DNA of 64,000 nucleotides from Paenibacillus sp. MAEPY2 (GTDB lineage Bacteria; Bacillota; Bacilli; Paenibacillales; Paenibacillaceae). The position numbers and the translations under genes are program-made. This document shows positions 45,012 through 53,700 of this stretch, piece after piece. The notes beneath the pieces were generated by a model. It ran no database searches and was not told the origin of the DNA. It was given only the letters and a program-made list of their open reading frames with translations. Location of the stretch: NCBI RefSeq assembly GCF_000499205.1, contig NZ_AWUK01000013.1, forward strand, positions 62,001 through 126,000, read 5' to 3'. Position 1 is the stretch's first letter, and each line of letters begins with the position of its first letter.

Positions 45012-45428
45012 CTACACCGCCTTAATATATTCGAGTTCCAGATTCTTAAATAATCCGTTCTCTCTAATAATAGTCCCTCTAACTGTGCTGAAAGATGCGA
45101 TATCTGTTTCCTCTTCTAATTCCTCATTGACCAAGGCAGGATATGTAATCTCTATCAGGAAGCCTTCCACAATTAAATTGGCATCCCTCTCAAGGGTCAG
45201 AATTTCGATTACACCGTTATCGTATGTGTATACCACAGAAGTTACGAGAGCAGAATAACCTGCCAATTCTCTGCGGGCTTCCACGTTAATTACATTCGGT
45301 TCTACAAGTGCATCCATGACAGTTAATTCATCGCCGCCAGTGTAAAGACCGGATTTCTTCATCTCCCTACGAATTAAATCGAGTATGGGATAGATTTCAT
45401 TCGAGTTTACAAAGTTCCTAGTGTCCAA
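45012..45428 (-). CDS. Tail-tip protein of unknown function
   Basis: I favour the TTG start at 45428 (138 residues) because GGTGAGGTG precedes it properly; the open frame runs to 45476 with no binding site. The protein contains 'NEIYPILDLIRREMKKSGLY' and several beta strands ('LVTSVVYTYDNGVIEILTL'). It overlaps no neighbour and lies just after the tail-lysin gene. Probably a baseplate or tail-tip part; no recognised motif. Confidence 0.6.
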   Translation of the reverse strand: MDTRNFVNSNEIYPILDLIRREMKKSGLYTGGDELTVMDALVEPNVINVEARRELAGYSALVTSVVYTYDNGVIEILTLERDANLIVEGFLIEITYPALVNEELEEETDIASFSTVRGTIIRENGLFKNLELEYIKAV

Positions 45429-45513
45429 AGTATACACCTCACCTTCAATAGCATTATAAGAAAAAGCAGGGAACAATTAGCGCCGTAAGCGTAAGTGCTC
45501 CCTGCCTATGTGG

Positions 45514-48500
45514 TTATCCTAATTCTGATAAAGACTGCCACGTCAACTCGAGGTAATTGACGATGCCATCGCTGTTACCGACGATTCTGTTCCCCTTAAC
45601 CAGGAAGTAATTGGCAGTGAACGTATTGGAATCGTATACGTAAACAGAGTCAAGCAGTTCGATTAACGGATTACCTTTGACGACTACGTTCTTCGTCCTT
45701 GCCTGACGTTTGTAATCAAAGAAAATCTTATTGGCTACGTCCTCCTTCAAGTCTCTCAAGGAGTTTCCATCGATCTCTTCAATCCAGTCCAACTGAGCGC
45801 CCGCCGTGCGGATATTACCCTTGGTTGCGATAATCAGAGACTTGTCGAAGAAGTGTTCCACGATACCCGCTGTACCGGAAATCATCAAGTGATTTCTGAC
45901 ACGCGAGTAATCCGTAGAAGAAGTAACTTCCAGTAGATTCTCTCCATCAATGAACTCCCACTTCATGCCCGCTACCATAGCCCAGTCTGGTGAATCGAGG
46001 AAGTCCATCTTCTCCATTCGAAACGTCCCATACCTGTCGCAGTAGGCACGGTAAGGAATATCTTGAATAAGGGACTGTACGGCATCTGAAGCGTTCGTAC
46101 CTATTGGGAAGGATACACTTGCCACGAACGGATTCTGCCAGCCGCCCACTTCCATAATATTCTCCTGAGTCACGGCCTCAAGTTCTCCGCTCTCCTTATT
46201 AAATTTCATGAAGGTGTTCTTCCCTTTGTTCACGTCGATGTAAACTGTGTCCTCAATCACGTAGTCAGGGTTGCTCATATCCTCCGAATGAAACTTCCAA
46301 GCGCTCATTCCTGCATGGACAACAATGTCTTCTACAATGCTTGATTTAATCCAGGAGAATGCCCCGCCATCTCCTGCATAAGCTTCTTCCGGCGGGTAAT
46401 GCATAGGCTTGTAGAAGATAAATTCCTCAAGCATGTCGTACCTGTCCACACAGATAAACGAGACGGTCTTCTCGTCAGAGTTCTCCGTAATTTCGCCTTT
46501 AATCATTCCAGTGAATACACGGACAACTTCTTCCCCGTATCCCGCATAAATCCTGATTGGAGTGTACTCGCTAATAACATGTCGCAGTTCTCCTTCTTCG
46601 TAATAGCTCAACGGAGACTTGTCCGTCTTAAATGAGTCAGGGAACTCTGGTCTACGCTCCCAAGATGGAGAATAAATACCCGAAGAGTTGTCCAGCGTTA
46701 GCCGTGCGGTGCTGATAGTCGTATCAAGGTGGGTGTTGATTTCCCAACTCATTACATCTTTCTCAATGGTGTACATGTCTTCATAAACGAAGTCCCCAAC
46801 TTCATACCACTTCTCGTCATACGTGTCACCGATGGCAGTAGCTAGTTGCTCGATGGCATAGTCGTTGGCAGCGTACTTCACACTGTCGAGATACATCGTT
46901 CCATCCGTCACTGCAAACAGAATTCTGCTTTGGTACGGATAGTCGAATGCCGCCCCACGGATTCCGGTGTTAACCCAGACATCATTTATCTTCACATATA
47001 CATCGATATCCGTTTGGTCATGGCAGACTACAGTGTACTCGATAAAATCAGAAGTCGTGTTTAGCTTATACGTGCCGCCACCAGATGTATAAATTTGGTC
47101 ATCCTTGATGTTCAGAAGAAACCCCTTCGTTCCATTACTAATAACTAACTTGCCGCTGGTACCGGCGGCTGTCTTCAGGCTAAAGTTAATCGTAAACGGA
47201 AACTTCTTGATTTTACCTAACCGCTCGATACCTGCTTCGCCTCCGCTGGTTGAGATTGCTTGATAATCTCCCTTGTCCTTCTGTACAACTGTGCTGTACG
47301 GTGTCCATTTGTTGGCACTGTTCATTTCATCTTCAAAGTCCCACATCGCCTTCGACTCAATGGTCTCTACATCGAACTCTTTCGCTCTGAGCCACAAGAT
47401 ACCGAACTTTCCTCTCGATGCTTTCGAGGAATTGGCGAAAGTGAATTTCACCACGTTATGTCCTTTGGGCATCGGGATGGAAGGTGGGTATGCCACTCCG
47501 TTTTTAGCGCTAACCCCGTTGATACGAACTACTTCGTAATCATTAACTGTGACAATAATTGTGTCATCCAGTTCAAGGTCAGAGAAGTATGCCCAGCCAA
47601 GGTTTCCTGCCTTAAACCAATCGTGCTCGAAAACCAGCGTTTTTGCCTGCCCTGCCCCGCCCGTTCCGTTAAATCCGAGAACGTTCATCGAAGTCTTGTC
47701 ATCAACAACGGTCATTTGCACTGCACCGTTTGTCTCTGTGTACTTCTTGACATCAAGCGTAGTCTTCTTGGTCGTAAAATCCTTAAAGTAGGTTTGTTTA
47801 GTGGTTGTCCTGTTGTATTGGTACGTGACGATTTCCTTATCGATGCTGGCATCTCCAGTCGAGTCTGCCGTTCTTGGTTTACCATCGCCCCAAGACTTGA
47901 CTCTTACAACAACGGGCTGCCTTCCAAACTTGAGGGCATTCGCCTTCGTATCATAAAGAATGTCAATTCGGTTGCCTTTGATATCCCCGCCCGTATCATC
48001 TGCAAGATACTCTCCCCAACTCGTTCCATTGACAATCAGTTCCACTTTGCTCTTCAAAGGGATGACAGAGGGATCTACCGCAATAATCTTCCAGCTCTTC
48101 CATGTACGAACGTCTGTACCGCCCCGTGTGATTCCAATACAGCCGGGGCAGTCTGCTACATATGCCGTTGCTTCCATGTTGTATTCCACGTAGGAGGTCG
48201 AGTCTGCCATTACCCCTGAAGCGTCCATTAGAACAGAAGCATCCTGAATGTTCCTTGGGTCAATTTTCTTGCTTGCTGTCTGAATAGTTTTCTTGCCCCG
48301 AAGGTACGGTTCAGGATTCTGTGCTACGTCGTTAAATCGTACTTCAAAGTGCAAGTGTGTTCCGTCACCGCCACCACTGGAGATGGAGTGTCCGGTATTA
48401 CCTCCAAGACCTACAAGACCACCTGCGTTAACCTTGTCCCCCACACTGACACTGATTTTGTTTAAGTGGGCATACCTTGTCTGCCATCCGTTTCCGTGAT

Positions 48501-49002
48501 TGACGTAGACGACTTTACCGTACCCTCTCAAGGTGCTGGCGATGGCTACTGTACCTGTCCACACAGCGTATACAGGGTCGTTCATCGCAAGGTCAAGGTC
48601 AATCCCTTTATGCTTCTTCCGGGAACAGCGAGGGTCTGTCTCGAACCAGTCGGTGATATACATCCCGTTGATGGTACGCTCCCCATTCTCCTTCCCATGC
48701 ATCGTTGAACTAGCTTTTATTGGCATTGAGAAGTCTGCGTTTCTCAGGTCGGTGCTGGTATCAACCAGCGTACCGTCAACGTAATTCGTAATCTTCTCCG
48801 CTTTGTCGATGGATAGCATATCATTCACTGCACTGTCTACCACGTACTGGACTGCATCGTATTTTCTACGGAAGCCCCGCACGTATGATGTTTTGTCCAA
48901 CTCTACGATTACCTTCGGCTCGTTCCCTAGCGCGTTTACACGCTCCATAATTCCTTGTAGCAATTGCCTTGAAGGGTAATTACCGTTAGATACATAAGCC
49001 AC
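45514..49002 (-). CDS. Tail lysin with M23 peptidase and 3D domains
   Basis: A 1162-residue tail protein with GTG start. Residues ~90-235 are an M23/LytM endopeptidase with zinc ligands H131, D135 ('KHKGIDLD') and H218 ('THLHFEV'), plus 'YAHLNKISVSVGDKVNAG'. Residues ~270-375 are a 3D domain ('MEATAYVADCPGCIGITRGG', 'IIAVDPSVIPLKSKVELIVN', 'LADDTGGDIKGNRIDI') with conserved aspartates, as in MltA/Rpf-like wall enzymes. Residues ~420-700 have beta-sandwich lectin-like segments. The end (~740-1160) resembles tail-hub/endopeptidase-type Gp37-like phage proteins. It likely cuts peptidoglycan at DNA injection. Confidence 0.9.
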   Translation of the reverse strand: MAYVSNGNYPSRQLLQGIMERVNALGNEPKVIVELDKTSYVRGFRRKYDAVQYVVDSAVNDMLSIDKAEKITNYVDGTLVDTSTDLRNADFSMPIKASSTMHGKENGERTINGMYITDWFETDPRCSRKKHKGIDLDLAMNDPVYAVWTGTVAIASTLRGYGKVVYVNHGNGWQTRYAHLNKISVSVGDKVNAGGLVGLGGNTGHSISSGGGDGTHLHFEVRFNDVAQNPEPYLRGKKTIQTASKKIDPRNIQDASVLMDASGVMADSTSYVEYNMEATAYVADCPGCIGITRGGTDVRTWKSWKIIAVDPSVIPLKSKVELIVNGTSWGEYLADDTGGDIKGNRIDILYDTKANALKFGRQPVVVRVKSWGDGKPRTADSTGDASIDKEIVTYQYNRTTTKQTYFKDFTTKKTTLDVKKYTETNGAVQMTVVDDKTSMNVLGFNGTGGAGQAKTLVFEHDWFKAGNLGWAYFSDLELDDTIIVTVNDYEVVRINGVSAKNGVAYPPSIPMPKGHNVVKFTFANSSKASRGKFGILWLRAKEFDVETIESKAMWDFEDEMNSANKWTPYSTVVQKDKGDYQAISTSGGEAGIERLGKIKKFPFTINFSLKTAAGTSGKLVISNGTKGFLLNIKDDQIYTSGGGTYKLNTTSDFIEYTVVCHDQTDIDVYVKINDVWVNTGIRGAAFDYPYQSRILFAVTDGTMYLDSVKYAANDYAIEQLATAIGDTYDEKWYEVGDFVYEDMYTIEKDVMSWEINTHLDTTISTARLTLDNSSGIYSPSWERRPEFPDSFKTDKSPLSYYEEGELRHVISEYTPIRIYAGYGEEVVRVFTGMIKGEITENSDEKTVSFICVDRYDMLEEFIFYKPMHYPPEEAYAGDGGAFSWIKSSIVEDIVVHAGMSAWKFHSEDMSNPDYVIEDTVYIDVNKGKNTFMKFNKESGELEAVTQENIMEVGGWQNPFVASVSFPIGTNASDAVQSLIQDIPYRAYCDRYGTFRMEKMDFLDSPDWAMVAGMKWEFIDGENLLEVTSSTDYSRVRNHLMISGTAGIVEHFFDKSLIIATKGNIRTAGAQLDWIEEIDGNSLRDLKEDVANKIFFDYKRQARTKNVVVKGNPLIELLDSVYVYDSNTFTANYFLVKGNRIVGNSDGIVNYLELTWQSLSELG

Positions 49003-49016
49003 TTAAGCCACCTACC

Positions 49017-50060
49017 TTATCTATATTTCTCCGTAATCCACTCGATAAATCTATTGAGGAAGGTTACCGCTTCCGCTCTTGTAATACATGCTTCCGGTTC
49101 AAACTTGCCATCTTCATAAAGTGGGAACACATAACACCCGTCATGGAATTTTTCATCTAACAGGGTCAGTACATCGTTCGAGTACCATTTGGAAAGGATA
49201 ACATCCTTATCCACAATCGGTCTCAGCGGCGTATCATTGTATGTGAACGCACGGTCGGTGTACCGATTATGCAGGTTCTCGTAAATACGGCTCATTAGTG
49301 CGAAGAAGTCTCCGCGACGAATACGAACGTCTCCGAAAAATCGGTCGTTGTATGTCACCCGCCCTGATTCCACGACGACCGTTTCACTTGTACGTCTATT
49401 CACCCCATTAATTACGGCGTTATACCCTATGACAGCAGGGAAGCCATTGTACATGTATGGTAGGTAAACTTCACCTTTATGAATTACAAACACGTCACGC
49501 TGAAATCCGATAGCGTTCCGGATGACCACGCCTGCATCACTTCCTGCGCCAACAGTAACGAAAAGTCTCTTCAGCTTAACCCCAAGGACTGTACAAGACT
49601 CCGGTTGGTTGCTGTAGCTGAAGTAGTATGTAGAAGCGTACTTCAGGGTTGCGTGTGGCATCCGGTAGTCGCCTACTCCATTGTATGGGGTATTGACACA
49701 CCCGATATCTTTCCGGTCAGGGATGCCATAAGCAATGACCACGACTTCGATACCCGCCGACAGTGGGTTGGTCATTGTGACTTTTCCGTTCTCTACCTTC
49801 TCAGGAAGAACCTCTACCCCGTTCACGATAACGAACACCGGATTACTCATGTGGTATTTGTAATCAGGTACAAGAAACTCTTGCTGTCCGCTTACGGTCA
49901 CGAAGCGCTTAACCATTCTCTCGTACCCTTCTTTGAACACGTTGTACGTCATGCCGCTTAAGACTTCTACGTCACCTGTCAAATCCGTTCTCATACGAGT
50001 AATCTCAAGTGTGTCACGGTAATACCAATCCAGCGGATCTACGTCAATCCATCTTTTCAT
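49017..50060 (-). CDS. Tail protein with SLH-like C-terminal module(s)
   Basis: A 347-residue protein. Residues ~1-240 are a beta-rich tail segment ('KRFVTVSGQQEFLVPDYKYH', 'PVFVIVNGVEVLPEKVENG'). Residues ~285-340 end in 'DGKFEPEACITRAEAVTFLN', which matches the core of the SLH (S-layer homology) domain with its TRAE motif; an earlier 'RIRRGDFFALMSRIYENL' looks like a degenerate second copy. SLH domains bind pyruvylated secondary cell-wall polymer in Paenibacillus and Bacillus. It lies between the lysin and another SLH-bearing tail gene. Confidence 0.75.
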   Translation of the reverse strand: MKRWIDVDPLDWYYRDTLEITRMRTDLTGDVEVLSGMTYNVFKEGYERMVKRFVTVSGQQEFLVPDYKYHMSNPVFVIVNGVEVLPEKVENGKVTMTNPLSAGIEVVVIAYGIPDRKDIGCVNTPYNGVGDYRMPHATLKYASTYYFSYSNQPESCTVLGVKLKRLFVTVGAGSDAGVVIRNAIGFQRDVFVIHKGEVYLPYMYNGFPAVIGYNAVINGVNRRTSETVVVESGRVTYNDRFFGDVRIRRGDFFALMSRIYENLHNRYTDRAFTYNDTPLRPIVDKDVILSKWYSNDVLTLLDEKFHDGCYVFPLYEDGKFEPEACITRAEAVTFLNRFIEWITEKYR

Positions 50061-50063
50061 TTC

Positions 50064-50684
50064 TTAGTACCCCCTCAGCAACTTGTCTACGTGTCGGTAC
50101 GTCCGCATAAGGAACGTAATGGATTCTGCTCTTGTAGCCGCTTCGTCCGGACGGAAGTAAACAACAGACTCCCCGTCTGCTTCCCAGTTCGTTGCGATAA
50201 GTCCAAGCTGTTGCATATTGTCGATATACTTGTTTGCCCAATGATCTTCGATATCAATGAACTCTGTCATGTACTTGTATTCAAAATCTTGCTTGCGGAC
50301 AAGAGACATGCCGATGGTTACGATGTACTTCGTTTCCATCTCAGCGGTCTTAATATCGGGTTCTCCGGTCACGATGCCGATGTAAACTGTACCCTTCTCG
50401 TCGTAATACTTATGTTGAGAGCCGATGAACTGAAGCCAGTCGGCATATTCCTTCTTAGAATAAAACAGCATGGTTAGGGTAGCGTTATAATGAGACGTTC
50501 CGTTCTGCACAAGTCCCGCAGAAGATGCCAAGGTCTGGTTGACATGGGTCTTCAGGTAAGGCGCCGGCGGTTTGTACTCCGTAATCAGCTTTGCTTTGAC
50601 CTGATTAAACTGGACTCCGTTGTCGTAAAACAGTTTCTTCTTATATACCGAATCCTCTGACAAGAGGTTATTTTGTTGTGTCAT
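50064..50684 (-). CDS. Distal-tail-type protein with C-terminal SLH domain
   Basis: A 206-residue protein with the strong site GGAGGTACGACC before the ATG. Residues ~1-140 look like a distal tail or neck-type protein encoded right after the tape measure. Residues ~142-200 form an SLH domain: 'DIEDHWANKYIDNMQQLGLI', then 'YFRPDEAATRAESITFLMR', with the TRAE motif and the W of the SLH start. The fusion suggests a tail-tip contact with the S-layer-anchoring polymer. The tail role is inferred from position. Confidence 0.8.
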   Translation of the reverse strand: MTQQNNLLSEDSVYKKKLFYDNGVQFNQVKAKLITEYKPPAPYLKTHVNQTLASSAGLVQNGTSHYNATLTMLFYSKKEYADWLQFIGSQHKYYDEKGTVYIGIVTGEPDIKTAEMETKYIVTIGMSLVRKQDFEYKYMTEFIDIEDHWANKYIDNMQQLGLIATNWEADGESVVYFRPDEAATRAESITFLMRTYRHVDKLLRGY

Positions 50685-50699
50685 GGTCGTACCTCCTTA

Positions 50700-50735
50700 T
50701 AAAATAACTCCCCATCTCATTATAAGACGGGGAGT
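50700..50735 (-). terminator. Hairpin after the tape measure gene
   Basis: ACTCCCC and GGG-GAGT pair around ~15 bases just after the tape-measure stop at 50743; on the minus strand TTATTTTAT follows. The T-run is interrupted, so efficiency is uncertain and the downstream SLH gene may still be read through. Confidence 0.6.
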
Positions 50736-50742
50736 GGTTTCG

Positions 50743-53700
50743 CTAACTTCTATAGTTGCTAGGATTCATAGCCTGTTGGCTACGAAGGTTTCCTACCCGC
50801 CCTACAGACAAGCCTTGTCCAATGGATTGTCCGACTTGTTGCAACTGGCGGTTTGTCATGCCGTTGGTGATGTTAGGAAGCGTGATGTTGACGGTGACAT
50901 CCCCTGTACCGATGGTTGTCGTGTTGTGAGTGTTGCCACGGGTAAGGTACTCGTAGCGGCTCATAGCATTTACTCCATTAGGCATGTTGAACGTTCCCGC
51001 TGTGGATTTCATTTCATCCAAGATGCCCAACTGAGCCTGTAAAGATTGCTTTTGCAAGTCTCGAATTTCAGCGTTAATCTTAGTTGTTTCGTCCGCTCCA
51101 GCCGAAGGAAGTTTAGCTTTCAGATCGGCAATGACTTGGTTGATTTCAGATACCTCTTCCTTGGCATTGGCAATCCGCTTGTTACGAAGAATAGGCGAGG
51201 AGTCGTCAGGGTTTCCAGTCCGTAACTTGAGTTCCAGCAACTCATTCTCACGTTCAGAACTGTTGTCCTGAATCTTAGCCCTGCCAATTCCGATGGAAGC
51301 AAGATTGTACTCCTTAATAAGGGCTTGCTCATTGGCGATTTCATTCTGAAGCTGTAAAACCTGCGTTGCTTGGTCTTCGGATAGGTCTCCGATGGCTTGG
51401 ATTGCTTGAAGATTCGCCAACTCATTTTTCATCTGAGATAGCTTAGTCAGTGTAATCTTCTTCATGGTGTCCAAGTATTCTTGAGACTGAGTGTCCATGT
51501 TGTACGCCGCCGCCAGTTCCTTTGCTTGAGCAATAAGGTCAATGCGAGACAAACTGTTGTTAACCTTACGAACCTGACTTTGATACGAATCTTGTTTTGT
51601 GTTCCACTCTTCCCGAAGAATGTCAACTTCCCCTTCCGATGCCACTTTATCTCTTGTCGAAGTAAGGTTATCGTAAGCAGTTTTGGCATCTTTGTACTCT
51701 TGCGACTCAGGGTCAGCGCTGTCCATGACCGTCTTGGCGTTGGCGATATACTTGTCAATGATATCCAGTTCTTCATTCAATACCTGACGCATGGATTCAG
51801 TCTGCTTCTTACGCAGTGCAATGTACTCGTCAGAGTCAGTCTTCATTCCACTCATGAGGGCACGAAGCGTGTCAATTTGGCTAGTGTCCTTAATCTCATT
51901 GATACGGTCAGAGACACGGCTTAGAACAGAGTCAGAGTCGATGGAAGGGGAGTTGACCGCACCTTTCTTGTACTTCTCCTCATAATTCTTCTTCGCAATC
52001 TCTTCGAGTCTCTTCTGCTCTGCCTCTTCAAGCTTTGATGCTTCGTACTGCTTGGTAATGGCTTTCTGACGGATCTTTTCTGTTTCCGCAGAACGTCCGG
52101 ATTTGGTGTTAAACTCAGCAACGGCTTCCTCTACTGTCTGTCCGCCGCTGGCTTCCCGTTGTTTGAGCCATTTTGAAAAATCCACCTGACTTCCCGAGAA
52201 TTTGAAAAAATCCATCATCTCGCCCATCATGTCGTCGCCTTCAAAGTAACCGAAGTTGGATGGAGTTCCACCGAATGCGGAAGATATCCCGTTCATTGCG
52301 GAGTAGTAAAGCCCTGTCGCGGTATTCCGAGCCAAAGCCCAAGAGGCTTCGCCTTCAGCCTGCGCATTAATCTTGTTAGACATGCCTTTCAGGTCGTTGT
52401 CACGGTCGTCAGCCTGAGCAAGTAACCTTTCGTCATCTGTTGACAGGTAGGACTCTGTCAATCCTTTAGCCGCTTGAGCGAGACCGATTGCCCCGGCAAT
52501 CTCCATAGCCATCTTAGCGAAACCTCCCGCCAAGTTTTTAACAGAAACCAGAGCCCCCTTGCTTAAGTCTGGAATATCCTTCAAGAACTGTTTGAACCCA
52601 TTCTTGAGGGACGCCGTAGAAGACATTCCAGAGTTCATGCCTCGTACAGCATTGGACAAATCTCCGAAGGCAGGGGAGGCTTGTCGAGCAGAAGCAGCGG
52701 CTTCCCGCTGGGTCTTCTCGTAATCATCCATCGCATTATTCAGCTTTTGGATATCGTCAATCGGAGGTAATCCGTTCCGCTGCCTGTCCACCAAGTGGTT
52801 TTCAAAGCCCTGGAATTCTCCTTGAGACATTTGGGACATCCTATTGGACAGTTCAGAGTAATTGGTATCGCTTGCTCTTTGTGTATCAAACACTCCCCGA
52901 CTGGCGGTGCTGCTGTTCAGGGTGGTCAGGAGGGTAGGGGTAATGACGGAAGCCAATTCAGTTCGGGTACTTAGGCGGCTGTTGTACTGCTTCGTCCGGT
53001 CGAATTTTTCATCATCCGTCAACTCCTTGCCCGGATTCCAATTTTTAGCTTCGTCCATCGTGCTAAATAGAGTCGGCAAGTCTTTAACCTCTACCTTATT
53101 AGAATCCAGGTAGTTCTCATAGTGCTTGCGTTGCTTTTCCGTCAATCCGTTCAAATCACGTAAATAACCACCAAGTAATGGGTCTTTCTGCATCTCCCCG
53201 ACCTCTTTACGCGTCATGTTCTTGATAGAATTATCAACATTCATGCCCGATACGTTCTCCAGAAATGAAGTACGTGCAGACTCCCTCTCGAAGTTTGCAC
53301 CAATCTTCCCAGCGCCCCACTTAACTCCCTTAAGCAGCATCATCCCAATCAATACGTTAGTTAGCACATCTCCTAACTTGACGAACAATTGGGCATTCTT
53401 TGTCACGTTTTCTGCCATATTCATAAGTGCGTAGGACACTTTATTGATGGTAGGGGTCATCTCCTGAACAAGAGCATCAAAGGCAATGGATATGCTTTGC
53501 CCTGCCCGTTTAGTGTTGACGAGTGGGTTGTCTACAGACGACTTAACCATGTTCTCATATTTAGATTTGTCAAATTTTCCGCTAACTTCCATGACTTTAA
53601 CGAACGTGTTCATGATTTTGTGCATCGTAGCCGCACCTTTGGAGGATTGGTACGTACCAAACAAAGCATCGTTGGTATTGCGGACGGTAGGGCTGTCTGC

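Noticed and set aside
47260-48219. A 319-codon plus-strand open frame
   Set aside because: It lies wholly antisense to the lysin gene, whose M23 and 3D motifs are unambiguous.
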